Positions 25,137-38,010 of a DNA stretch of 64,000 nucleotides are shown in pieces. Numbering within the stretch: the stretch's first letter is position 1; each line of letters begins with the position of its first letter. The DNA lies in the NCBI GenBank assembly GCA_021464415.1, contig CM038467.1, positions 17,881,127 through 17,945,126 on the forward strand, in the 5' to 3' direction. Both the position numbers and the translations under genes were made by a program. Source of the DNA: Lonicera japonica (lineage: Eukaryota; Streptophyta; Magnoliopsida; Dipsacales; Caprifoliaceae). The notes beneath the pieces are model-generated. The model was not told the DNA's origin and did no database searches. It saw only the letters and a list, made by a program, of their open reading frames with translations.

Positions 25137-25200
<64 letters not shown>
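25137..25200. repeat. (TC)n/(CA)n microsatellite
   Basis: Nearly 60 bases of TC dinucleotides with one interruption, followed by a short CA run. It lies inside the MULE; the length makes it a likely polymorphic locus. Confidence 0.95.
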
Positions 25201-25202
<2 letters not shown>

Positions 25203-25323
25203 AAATAGAGTGAAAGAATGATCAAGTATATATATAGTGTGTATTATATATATATATATATATAAGGAGATAGACCAACTTTTTCAGCTTGCGTTGCAAA
25301 TAGACTTTGTCCAGTAATTTAAA

Positions 25324-25434
25324 TTTTTTTTATTCATTAATCTTTTGGAACCCCCAACATTATAATTAATAATTTACAATTTTTTTTATCCATTAATCTT
25401 TAATTTGGAACCCCCAACATTATAATTAATAATA
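25324..25434. repeat. 60-bp direct repeat, two copies
   Basis: The block containing ggaacccccaacattataat occurs at 25347 and again at 25407. It is a tandem duplication within the MULE with a few small differences. Confidence 0.8.
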
Positions 25435-28341
25435 TAATTATTTAATCTGAAAGTTAGACATGATATAAAAAACTTGGTATAATTTAAATTTTTAATTTTC
25501 TGTATTGTGAGTTAGATTTACATAATACAAAAATCAAATTAGTTCAAAATTTTTGAAATTGTTGGTGTGGGTTTCTAATGTTGAAATACAAATTTGGTAA
25601 TTTAAAGAATATAAAACTAATCTAGGGTTTGTGATAGGATGAAGAAGAAGAAGAAGAAGAGAGGGTGGAGAAAGAGGGCAGAAGAAGAAGGCTGGGAAGA
25701 GAGTGATAGTGGGAAGAAGAAGAAGAAGAAGAAGAGACACCGGGAGAATCGTTAAAACCGTAAGGGGAAAGGGGTTAAATTTTGTTTTTGTTATTTTAAT
25801 GCAAAGTTAATTAAAATTTACCCATCTAAATTTTTAAAGTGGTTATACTTATTAATTTAGTAGATATTTTCATATTAAATTATTATTTGAAATAATATTT
25901 ATAAAATTAAATTCATAATATTTTTTTGTCAGTTCATCCACGCTCGTGGATTAACTTAATATGTAATGCGGATTAACTTAACAATGTGGATTAACTGCAA
26001 GATTTGGTGGATAGAAATAAAATTACCCTTTTAATTAACATTAGACTTGATCGTCTTGATTAGCCTGTTTTAGCTAATAATCAAAATAATAGATAAAATA
26101 AAGAGAGGGATAAAGAAGATGTATCTAAATATAGTTAGAAATTTGAAATCAGGCAATTCTTAATCAGTCAAAATAATAGACCTCGAACTTCAATTATTAA
26201 CGACAAGTATTATAACATCAAATCTAACAACACTGCCTCACCGCGTAAAAGCAACTTTTTCGACAAGTTATAACTCATCAAAAAAAGTTGACAAACGCTT
26301 GTCTAGCGGCGTGCTCTTCGGCTAGTAAAAATTAGTCGAGATTCACAAAAATTAGTCGAGACACTATGACTTAGACAAAATAAATAAATAAAAAGATTTA
26401 TGTTATTTTTTACGTGATATTTATAACAGAAGACAGATTAAGTGAAGTGCTCTAGTTATAATAGTAGATTCCACTTTCACATGGAGTTGGGGTTTTAACT
26501 TATATGCTAACGTGCGTGGTTGGGCAAAAAAAATTAAAAGAAAAAAAAAAGATAAGGTTATTTATGAGAATTTGTGCTTTATGAATAAAAATAATATATT
26601 ATTAACATATATAAAAATAACATATTATTAACATGTATTTGTGAAAATTTTGGATTGAACCGGATCAGTTCAATTTGTTCGTTCGATTTTTGGATTTTTG
26701 ACGACACCCTAACATGAGGTGTTTTGTGGAATTAATAAAGTTTAAGCTGATTAATTACAAGGAAAAACAAATTAGGTCATGGGTGTCATTAACTGGGCCC
26801 ATGGGTGCACCCTTTTCTTGTGGAATCTGCATACTAAATGGTTCTTTTTTGACAAAAAAGGTAGGCCCCCGCATATTCCTGGGTAATGAGCTCACCATTT
26901 ATCTCATGTATGACAGACTGACGAGTTTTGCCCTTTTTTCTGGTTGGATTCAACTTTAGTAGTAACTTTAGAGAGGAATGAGAGACACCTAATTCATGAT
27001 TATGAGGGCATGTTTGGTCATCTAATTATCTTTAGTATTCTTTAAATAAAAGTGCAAAGACAAAAACATTTTTAATTAATCTAAGGATTGTGTGGTTAGT
27101 AGATAATCTTGTGAAAAAATTAAAAAAGATAATGTCCTAAATTTGACATTAAAATAACAAATCTTCTTCCTTTGTTGCATGACATGACCTAATATTCTAC
27201 TTAAACGTGTGGGCTTATCTCTACCTCAACTTGAAAATCTCATATTTGAATTTCACCAACTGGAATTACAATATATTGCTATCTTCTTCAATGAAATGAT
27301 TTAAATTTGCTAAAAAAAATAAAAATTCTAACATTTGACTTATATATATATATATATTTTAATTAACTCACTTCCTAATTGAGTTTTTTTTTTATGAAAT
27401 TTGATTAAGATGATCTACTCATTATAGAGATTATTTTCATCAAATTTTCGTTTACAATTCACCCCTCAAAATAAACGGTTATTAAGAGAATAAAATTGGT
27501 ATATATACATATATGTTTGTGTATGAAAAAAAAGTTTCCCTCCAATAAGTAACATGTATTGTGTAATGACCTAACATATCATTTTTATGGTGCATCAATA
27601 ATTTTTGGACTAAATCTTCTGTCATATTTGCGTTCCTTTTTTTAATATTAATTATGGGTGTTAAACTAAGATGGTCGAAATCATCATTTGTAATTCTTTT
27701 GTAGTGCCATGTTAGGTTAATTGTTTACTTGTTATATATATATATATATATTATAAAAAAAAGAAACATCTCATCACTAATTTATTAAATCAATAGCTTA
27801 CATTTAGTTTCAATAAACAAGATAAATTTTGGCGCATTATATGTGTTTATAAAATATCAAATCAATAAACTTAACAATTTTTTTCTCTTTTATTCCACCA
27901 ATCTACTCTATTTTCTCTCACATTTCTTTTTTATTAACTTATTTTTAAAATTTAAAATATATTAACTTTAAATACAAAAAGTAAAAATTATTAAAAATTT
28001 TATATTTAAAATTTACTTATCGATACTTATAGAGAGCACCTTATGCTCTATTGGAACCCAACATTATAATATAGTAATTGCTGAATCTTTACTGACTTAA
28101 TTTAAATTAATGAGGAATTGTATTTTTTTATTTTTTTTTGTTTCAAACGATATTTGATTAAATTCGATCAGCTTTTATGCACCAAATTTAACCCCTCTAC
28201 CAATCCGGTTACAGACACCGCCTACAGCTCAGGTTGAGCGAGAATGAAAAACACCCCTTTAACCAATATGTATATATATACAGTTTGGCAACTTATACAT
28301 TGAGATTCCTAATTTTTTATATTAATTGAATCAACAATACC

Positions 28342-28622
28342 CAGAGCTGGATCAGAGATGAGCCGCAACAAGCTCCCCAATTTTTTTAGGATCCCATAAT
28401 TTTTTAAAATTTGAAGTTTGGAAAGTTCATTAATCAAAAAATCTTATATGTTATCATTGATCAAAAAATTAGTAGCGATCATTTATGTAGATTAGTTTTA
28501 TTTTATTTATTTTCTTTGAATTTGAATGATTAGAAAAAAAAGGACCTAATTAAAAATTTGAGAATGAAGAATCTTATTGATAAATTTTGCTTCAGGCCCC
28601 CGAATTCTCAGATCCGGCCTTG
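28342..28622. mobile_element. hAT-like MITE with near-perfect 8-bp TSD
   Basis: A 281-bp element with inverted ends CAGAGCTGGATCAGAGA and (reversed) CAAGGCCGGATCTGAGA. It is flanked by ACAATACC (28334-28341) and ATAATACC (28623-28630), 7 of 8 matching. Non-coding and AT-rich inside. Confidence 0.7.
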
Positions 28623-31600
28623 ATAATACCTAGCTCCTTTTCTCTCCTCGTCTATTTAATTTAATTTAATTTTAAACCCAAGTTTATATATATTCAATTA
28701 TATCTATCATACACAGGTTTAACTTTAGTGTAAGTAGAAGAAAGCGCAAATACTTATAATTTCATACAAAAGACTAAAATACAAGTCCAGCCCCTACTCT
28801 TGCCACCTCTTCAATCCAACCAGATTTATCCCAGCCCATCAGTCCTATAAAAAAGATAAAGAAAAAAAAAGAGTCAATTTATATTTGATTTTCATAATTT
28901 CTATTTAATTGGTTTCAGTAATCTCTTGCAGTATTTGGCCATATCCAATTCTATTATAATTAACAAATTCGATCTTAAAAATCAAACTTTAGTTGTCTAC
29001 TTAATATATAAAAATACATAATCTAAACCTTAATTAGACAAGGGCCGGGACGTCAGACAGGAGATTCGGTGCGACTTGTTGATTTCCAAAAAATCACGCC
29101 CCCCCCCTCTCTCCTTTTTTTTTTTTTTTGGCCAATCGGTCTTTGGTTAAATTGGAGCAACTTGTACATTAAGTCCCTCCATTGGTTACACGCAATTGGT
29201 AGGCTGAAAAATTCAATCTAAGTGAAAAAGGTTTCTTTTATTTATTTTTATTTCTTAGGTAAAGGATTTTTTTTATGTTTTGAATCGGAAATTATACAAA
29301 TTAATTGTACTTAATTTCTGTCGGAAAAACGGGTAAGAAAGTAATTTTTCAAGCTATCCTAAGGATATTTTAAGTAGAACTTCACACTCAGTTGTAAAAG
29401 GTTAGTATAGATTCATTTTTTTCCTTTGTAAGTACATTGAAATTATATATTTATTTGTTCAAAATGATTAAAGGGTGAATGATAAATTGTCACATAAAAT
29501 GATCGAACTCTTGAGATGAAAAATTGAATGAAAAGAATGAGAATATGTTAAGTCCTGCATGAGAATTTATTGAAACTTTAATGGATTTATAAGGATTCAT
29601 CTCTTATAAATTTATTAAGTAATTAAGAAAAATAAAATTCTCTTGCTTGCAAAGAGTGTAAATTATGTAATTAAATAATATGTAATACGTCTCCTTGCAA
29701 AATTTTGTAATCACAATCTGATTAATTGTGTACAAGAATAAAATTGTATCTATTTATAAAGTCATACACTATTTGCTAAACTTACACAAAAATAAAATTG
29801 TATCTATTTATTAGTCATGCACTATTCACTGAACTTTTAAATGTGCATCTTAATTTGCAAAGAAACATGTATACATGCTGCATGAACAATTCTCTCAGTC
29901 GGAATATACACTTTTTGATTTTGAAAATTGCAATACTAAACTTATTAATTTTATTTATCAGGTATTCATGTTAAGTATATTAATCACTTACATACTTTTT
30001 AAAATTAAAATATATAGTCTATAACCATACCCGGTATATATAATTATCCACGGGTCAGGAGGAAAAGTGTTCTATCACTTGAAAAAAATCAACAAGATCA
30101 ATCATATTCGTTGAATTTGAGGAGCTAATACTTTGGATCTAGTTTAGTTTTTTTATTAATTAGATGCCATCTTTCCCGAGAAAGCATTGAAAAGAACTTC
30201 TTTTCGAGTCCCTAAACGTTAGGAATATATATAAAAAAAAGTTGTACTGAAATTTGCATCTGATTCCCCATTTTTTTTTTCTTTTTTTCTTTTTTCTAAA
30301 TCACATTATATATAGTGTTTGAATTATTTTTTGCTTACTTCGATTAATCACTATTTATGAGAGAATTAATATGCTGCTGACCACTAAATTTTTCTGCAAT
30401 TAACATAATTTGACCCAAAGAATTTTCACACTTGAACGCACAGCTAATCCCACTATTTTAACCACCGAACCATACTTAATAGTTAATTTTTATCTAATTC
30501 CCATGACGAAGAAATGGATATGAAATTTAAAAATATACATTTGTAGATAACAAAGTTTGTCCCTTTTCATTTTCTCCTCCAGTCTCATAAGACAAAGCCA
30601 TGAAGGCATGAAAACTGACTCTAACCCATGATTTCTTTTATTTTCATTTAGAGTAATTTTGTTTTTAAAATGTTTTATTTTTAACATTTAATACACGCTA
30701 ATTGCATACTATAAAAATAGTGTAATTTTCATCGTGTATGATACTAACCAAACATAGACATAGAATTTCCATTTACATGATTTTGTTTTTTCACTTTCAA
30801 AACAAATTTTATTTCATATATAAGTTTTTATTTTTTTAACGAATCAAAGAAGCCTCAAATTATATTATTAGGTTTGTGTGTCCCCCAAATTAGTATCTCA
30901 AGTTTGTTAACTACTTGATTATTTGGTACATGAACAGAATTGGTAGGACTTTTCTCTTTGCTAGCTACAACATTTCTTATTTGTTAATCAGATGGCGATA
31001 AATATGACATATAAATATATATAATCCCAACAAATGTAGCATTTTTCGTTTTAACAAAAACTCTAACCAGTGATTAGCGTAAACTTTTATTAGCAAATGA
31101 TGATAATGAGCTGCAAAAATATCTAAGAATTAGTAATATATAGTGGGTTACATTTAAATGATTTAAATCCACATTCTCAATTTAAAAAATGCAATCTTTT
31201 GCAGAATTGCACTTGTCATTAAGCTAAAACCTCATGCTCGTTGAAGTATTAGTTTAAACATATTAATTTGCAAACCACACAACTTAGCGAAAAATATTTA
31301 AAGAAAAAATAAAACTACTTAATTATTAGAGAGTTGCATATGGCAATTTCAATCAAAGAGAAGGCACATTGCATCAATAACGCATTAATCCGACATAATA
31401 GCAGAAATCATATAAAGTAATAGTAAAATATTCTCTTTTATTTTGGTGTTGTCATTTGGCAATTCATTTATTAGCTTTCAACTCATTGGAATACTCCACT
31501 TGCTCCTTTAAATAAGTGAAAAGGTAATAAAGTCTATTAAATTGATGATCTGTAAAAATGAATGTCTTTAAAAATAAAACTAAAAGTTTTTTTTTAATTC

Positions 31601-34249
31601 CTTTTTTGAACTAAAGAAACTAAAAGGTTATGAAAGTATATTATTTAATTATTAATACACAATTAATTAAGATAACAAATTTGACATTGAAGAACGTGGA
31701 TTAAGAAGATTAAGAAAGTATATAAGGGTTATCATCTAATCTAATAGTATATATATAAAATGCAAGGAGTGAGAAGAATCCTACCTTATGCTGCCATGTG
31801 TCCCTTTTAATTAGTCTCTTTAATGCATTATTAGCACAATTAATTTACTCTAAGTAGTTACTTTCCAATATAATAATTACATCAATTTAATCCATTGCTC
31901 ATTTTTAATTCTTCAAATCATTTTCAATCTCTACTGTAACCCATCATCAACTCATTGTAAAAATGAAAGTGCATGTTGTCACAATTTCTAAATGTAATTG
32001 TAATAATGATTTACAATAAATAAATAATAACTATTGACCATTCAGTTTCTAACTCATAACCTTTCAGTTTTAGTCTTAGTCCATTAGTGATGCCTATTTA
32101 AATTTGAACTATGTCATTTATTTAACATGTATTCACTATGTCATTTATTTAATTTTTTTTACACCAATTTTAGAATTTATTTACGAAGCACCTATTTTTC
32201 TTTAAATTGTTAGTGAATGATACTAATATAACTAACAACTAAATTAGACCGCGTTCAAATTCTTAAGGTATTATAATTTATTATCAACTCCATACAATTT
32301 GTTCACTATATTAATGGTGAGGGCATGAACTTAGCAAACAAATTACATCGCTCCATAATTTATTTGGTTATCATCATTAATCGAAAGATGCTCCAAAACA
32401 ATTAAATCAATTAATGATCTGTTTTATTTTCAAGAAAGGAAAAGATAATAAAAATAGTAATAAGAAGGTTGTAGGAATCTAGACTATACCATGGCAAGAA
32501 GACAAGAGTGGGGCACCGGGGCTAGACGACTCAACAATTATAGCCGCGAACCTCGTGATTGGTTCACTTACACAAATTATTGGAAACTATAAATTCGATG
32601 AATCTCATTATTTTTTGGACTCGTTCAAATTTTGAGAATGGAATAAGCATTTTAAATTTAAAAATAAAATACAAATTTGACATCTAAAATAGCTTACTAA
32701 TTTTAGTCCGGACATAAATTCTTCTTTCTTGTAACATTGAATTACATATTTAAATTTAGTTCAATCTAGAATGAAAGTGAAATAAGTGTAAATTACCAAA
32801 ATATTTTTCGTTTTATAAAATAAAAGACAAATCCTAACAATTTTACAAAAGTAAAATATAAGTTTTTATTGTTAAAAACTGTGAAAACTCGTTGTATAAT
32901 AATAATAATAATAACAACAATAACAATTTTTCTTTCTTTTAAAAATAAATATAAATAAATAAAAAGTTGTCTCGCTAAGTAAAAAGCAATGTTTTAATTT
33001 GGTCTTAAGAAGTAATTTTAGAAGAAAATCTAAAAAAAGAATACCCAAATCAGTAATTCTCTATTCCCATCAATTTAAGAGGGATAACTTTGAAATACTT
33101 CATTTCTAAAATGATCCATTTCTAACTCAAAACCCGAACCAAGCAGAGGAATAATTTTAAAATAAAACGTAACATTTCATGAATGATTTAAAACTCGAAC
33201 CAAACGAACCGTTGAGGGGTGGAGTTATTACGTCACTTTCTAACTAAATTAGGCATTTAATTATACTGAATGTATGTCTACATTTTTTTTTTCTTTTCTT
33301 GTTTTTTCACATGAATATGTAAATGAGAGATTGCAAGCTAATTCGCACTGAAAATGAGTTAAAGACGGATATTTGCAAAAGCTGGCAAATGAAAAAACGA
33401 GGCCTTAACTGCTTAACATTCACCATTTTGAATGATAAATGATCAAATCCAAAAATCATACTTCAATGGTTGTCTATGTATGTTAAAGTACGTGAATTTG
33501 AATGTCACCGGTAATAATATTAAGGAGTGTCATCTTTTTCAAAATAAATGAAAATATATTTCCACAATTTTTAGTTAAAACCTTATACGGTTCACTAGCC
33601 TAGCTTATTTTATGATTTTTTTTTTATTTCATGTTAATATATTAATCAATTTTGCCTTTTAAAAAAAAGCACTACTCAAAAGACAGATATACCAAACAAA
33701 TTCAATATATAATATAACTTCTAGCTTAAAACTAAAATCAATTCGTAGAGAGGAAGAAAGACACAAGGTCTTAAATTTAACCATTTAAGACCATGTTTAA
33801 TTATAGATAAAAAAATTGTTTCAATTAAACAAAGACACTGACTGAAATACTATAATATATAAAATAAGACACTATCCAGTATTTCTAGACAAACTTTTAA
33901 CGATGATCTTAAGCTTTTTTTTCTTTTTATATATACAACTCGTGGATAAATTAATACACTTACTCTACTGAATTTACTGAAGAGAGAAAGAGAGAGACTC
34001 TAATAAATCTTCAACATTAATTCTTGGAAATTCAATTTTAAAAATATATACTATAATAAATTAATGTGTCATTTATACATTAATTAGTTAGCACTAATTT
34101 TTACGTATGGCATGACATACGTGTATATATATGACCGTGAGATTACTCAATTTATAAGAAGTACCATCTTTCATTTCAGATAGGATCCAAATTGAGAGCC
34201 ATGTTAGCCGATCCCATTCTTGATATATAATATACATTATCTCAAATTA

Positions 34250-34320
34250 CAAGTAAGTAGTCCAGTGATAGTTCATTTGGATTAACTTTGTGTTCGATTG
34301 AGAGTACCCAAGATGAATTT
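34250..34320 (+). mobile_element. Possible degenerate tRNA-related SINE
   Basis: TAGTCCAGTGATAGTTCA resembles an A box, and TGTGTTCGATTGAG about 20 bases later resembles a B box. No tail or TSD was identified. Weak call. Confidence 0.3.
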
Positions 34321-35135
34321 AGAATGTATCTGGATAAAACAAAAAAATAATATATTATCCATATAATGATAGCCGCTTCTTAAACCCTAACTCTTCAAGT
34401 TGTTTACGAGAAAATTTCCTCCTTCCTATTATTCCGTTTTTTAAGGGGTTTATTTCGAACATTAAATGGATGATTTTTTATTTTTATAGAATTTGGTGGA
34501 TATGGTCTAAATAATGAGTGTATTATCTTTTCAAAATTTCATACGAAAATTCAATTTAGAAGTGAGTGAGTTGGTCATATAAAATTTTAAGAATGAAAAT
34601 AACATAGATATCAAAGTTTTATAACATTTACTGTCGGTTTGAATTTGTTGTTGAAATTTTGTGAAAATAATTATTTCATTATAAAAGTTATCTTTATTAA
34701 ATTTTTTTATTAATTTAGCACTCGAAACGAACCTTGTTAAAGAAAAATTTAAAAATAAAATATTAAAGAGTAGTCAATTTCAAATATGGAAAACAACAAT
34801 ACCGAGAAAAATCTTCAACCTTTACCTAAGCTATTAATTGCTTAAGACTCTCGTGAGTTGTGGCCCTTTCATATGCTGCCACCTTGTTAATTAATAAGCC
34901 TTTTCTCACCGTCATTGTGGTGATTGTGTCAACTTTAATTTTATCTTCTCGCCATTATGATTGGTTTTACATACACAAATAATTGGAAACTATTATTTAC
35001 GTTCAGCACGTTACATTCTAGTTCAATGATGAATACATATCTTTTTTTTTTTCAAAAAGAGAGAGTTGCAAGTTAAAAATAGAAAAGTTGAGTTAATTTT
35101 ATCATAATAATTTTACTGGAGGATATAGAATGACA

Positions 35136-35655
35136 AAGTAGTGTAGTTAGAATTTTTCTGTAGGGTGGGTTAGGTTAAAATAACCCCTTAAATTTTTTTT
35201 GGGGGCTACCGCCCTCAAAAAAAATTTAAGGGGTTATTTTAAAGTATTTATTCAAATATTGACTTAAAAACAATAAAAAGTAAGTACTTATTTGAATGAA
35301 ATAAATGCAAATACTAAACACTTATATAATAACATATCATAATTAGATATTTAAAATAGACAAAACGTGTTTTTTGCTATATCTAGTCACATGTGACAAA
35401 AAATACATTATATAAACTAATGAAGTTGAACCATATGATTCTTTCGTGAATCAAAATTATTTATGAGCAAATCCAAATCAATGTTTTAGCAAGCATTTTC
35501 AACCCACACTTCCTAAAGATTTTAATTTATTACTTTAATAAACTTTAAACTTTAATTTTTTACACAAAACCCCTTACACTATTATACATATAATTTTATT
35601 GTTTTTTTTGGGACGGGCTAAAGCCTGCCCTAGCCGACTCTTGGCTCCGCCCCTG
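35136..35655. mobile_element. hAT-like element with decayed left end, 8-bp TSD
   Basis: A 520-bp element ending CTTGGCTCCGCCCCTG; reversed, this is the CAGGGGCGGAGCCAAG end common in plant hAT MITEs. The left end, AAGTAGTGTAGTTAG, matches CAGTGGCGGAGCCAG except mainly for C-to-T and G-to-A changes. A perfect 8-bp duplication, GAATGACA, lies at 35128-35135 and 35656-35663. It contains the hairpin at 35175-35242. Confidence 0.75.
35175..35242. repeat. 27-bp perfect inverted repeat (hairpin, 14-nt loop)
   Basis: The arm 35175-35201 (TTAAAATAACCCC...TTTG) is perfectly complementary to 35216-35242. The loop 35202-35215 is GC-rich. It lies just inside the left end of a hAT-like element. Confidence 0.9.
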
Positions 35656-37273
35656 GAATGACAACAAATTTTTTTAGTTAAGAATTTGAGTCCCACAACA
35701 TATACAAATTGATAATTTTGTAATATAATATTTCCTTTTTATAGAAATTATAAAACTACAACTATTACTATCATAAAAAACAAAGGTACCAATTTTTTTA
35801 TGCAAATTATAAATCTACCATGTACATTAATATTATTCTTTTGATTCGTTGTTTTGTATGGTTATATTATTATTATAGGATCCAAATCCAAACTCATGTT
35901 AATCCTCTTTTATCATAAATTAGTATGTGTATATATATATATATATTTATGTTATAAGATGGTCGGATCAACTTTGTTTATCTCAATTAATTTTCACTTA
36001 TAAATTTATATTTATCTTTAATTATAATTATTTTATTGCTGTCAAAAATAAATTTTGAAAACTTTCGGTCAATTTTAATATATATCCCAATGAATACTTA
36101 CAATTTTTTTTGAAAAATATATACCAACAATTAATATGGAGAAGAGAAATGCCGTGGACCTCACCTAGCTAGCATTATTAATTGCTTAGATTTCGTGGCC
36201 CTTTCATAAGTTGACACCTCTGTGCTGATAACCCCATCTATCTAGCTATGTTCCATATTACTCTCCCTTTTGTCAAAATTGTCATGTGTAGTGTTGTTAA
36301 CTTCACTCAAGTGGAGCAGTTGGTACTAGAATTCACATCCATGTGACTTCTTGTAATATTGATAACATATTTTATATTAGGATATACTCGTATTCGGTAC
36401 GATAAAATAAATAAAATATAATAATAAAATAAAATATGACAAATTTAAATCGATAAACATCGATCAATTTATTTTGAGTTTATTGTCAAATATAGTATAA
36501 CATTTTAAGTAACTGAGATATAAGTTCAATATAATTTAATGATAGAAAACCTAAAAGTAGTCCAGATTGCACCAACTTGTTTTTAATTTTTTAAAGAATT
36601 TTTTAATTTTATTTTTTGATCTCTGCAAAATATTTTTTTAATAAATTAAACTCAAGAACATAATATACAAATACATAAAATACGTGATTAAATGTTACTC
36701 AATAATTTTTTTTGAATTTTTTTTTACATAATTCTATTGTCATGAGACTCATGATGGATCTTGTTTAATTGATTTTGACTAATAGATTTTAAATATTAAA
36801 TTTTTATTAAATTTTGAATTTTAAGTTATGACATTTTTAATATAGACAAAATTATTAGTGTGTAAGAGTTGATTATGTGTATATTATTAGTGTGAGTGTT
36901 TTAATTTTGATGTGACATCTTAATGTGCGTATAAAACTCATCAAAGAGTGTAGAACTAATGCACACTATAATATATATATTTTTAGTCATTAGATTTTTA
37001 TATTTTTTGAAAAAAAAATTTGTCAAAAATAATGTTTTGTAATATAGATAATGAATGCACGATCATTATCAGTTCTTATATATATAATGAATGCACGATC
37101 AAATTGGGCTTTCACTTTTTGAACAATATTTTCGGCCCTCAAATTTTAATATTAGTATATCTAGTCTAATATTTACATCAATTTTATATAAAAGGGTTCA
37201 ATTTACTTCCCAAAAAGTTTCTATATTATTTTCATAAATAAATGCATTCCAACTTAATATTTTTCTGCTCCAA

Positions 37274-37316
37274 AAACCGATGAATATGTATATTTGACAT
37301 ACATATTCATCGGTTT
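37274..37316. repeat. 18-bp perfect inverted repeat (hairpin, 7-nt loop)
   Basis: AAACCGATGAATATGTAT (37274-37291) is followed after atttgac by its exact reverse complement (37299-37316). I see no longer TIR element around it. Confidence 0.9.
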
Positions 37317-37799
37317 GCCTTTTGCCAATACCATTTTTATAGATAAAAAATATATAAATATTATTTTAAAAGTAAGATCTAAAGTTTAGTTTCCTTTAAA
37401 AGAATTACAATCTTATTAAAAGAAGAATGGAACGGACAACTTTTGAAGTGAAATACCTAATATAATATTACCCGAGTTAAAGTTCGTGGACTTTCATTTT
37501 TAAATTGTATTTTAATTTATGAACGTATTAATACTGTATACCATTATTATAGTGTAAAATGCACATGATAATATAAATACATGTATTGTAGATAAATACA
37601 TGTCTCATTCATGAAATGATTAGCTATTCAACTTGAAAGATGTATGCATGAGCATGTTAGTGTACGAATTAATTCCACCGATAAAATACTCTCACTTAAA
37701 CTCGAAAGTCCAAGTTTTAAGGGGATATTAATACGGTCAGATTCCATTAACATTTCCATTTCGGTGTCGCAAGCCCAAAGAAAGAAGGAAAAATAAAAT

Positions 37800-38010
37800 A
37801 AGTCCAAGTCAACGAGTCAACGAGTCAAAGCACATGTGGGTGTCGGGTAAAAGAAGGAGGTGTTGAACAATTTCAATTTTGTAGCTTGAATGGTACACGT
37901 GCATTAATGGACCCCTTCCCTTCGCTTCATGCTTTTTTAACACTTTCTTTACGGCACGTACATAGTCTCTCAAACTCTTCGTTCAAATTCTCATTCAAAC
38001 GTACGTAGCT
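37800..38010 (+). promoter_or_regulatory. Promoter-like island without a gene
   Basis: Three GTCAA (W-box core in reverse, TTGAC) motifs at 37808, 37816 and 37824 are spaced eight bases apart. They are followed by a CACGTG at 37896-37901 and CT-rich text such as gtctctcaaactcttcg. It is less AT-rich than its surroundings. No coding sequence follows, so a decayed promoter, a non-coding transcript or chance are all possible. Confidence 0.3.

Larger units (their letters stand above)
24799..26028. mobile_element. Mutator-like non-autonomous element, 9-bp TSD
   Basis: A 1230-bp element whose ends are inverted: GGGTGATTTTGTTTCTATCC on the left and, reversed, GGGTAATTTTATTTCTATCC on the right, continuing into ACCAAATCTTG. 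A perfect 9-bp duplication, TTTTAATTA, lies at 24790-24798 and 26029-26037. This combination indicates a MULE. The interior is an unusual patchwork of a 34-bp tandem repeat, a long (TC)n tract, a 60-bp direct repeat and (GAA)n tracts. No transposase or recognisable captured gene. Confidence 0.85.
34829..36219. repeat. Diverged local duplication
   Basis: Bases 34829-34886 and 36163-36219 share 'attaattgcttaga', 'gtggccctttcata' and 'gacacct/gccacct' in the same order. A neighbouring piece, 'gattggtt...acacaaat.attggaaact', near 34959 also occurs at 32557. The segments look like old local duplicates of one unknown sequence. The hAT-like element at 35136-35655 lies between the two main copies. 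Confidence 0.45.

Noticed and set aside
25137..25200. (TC)n tract as a regulatory element
   Set aside because: It is inside a transposon far from any gene; treated as a microsatellite.
26640..26712. Possible right end of a hAT-like element (gacgacaccctaa)
   Set aside because: No partner end or target duplication upstream.
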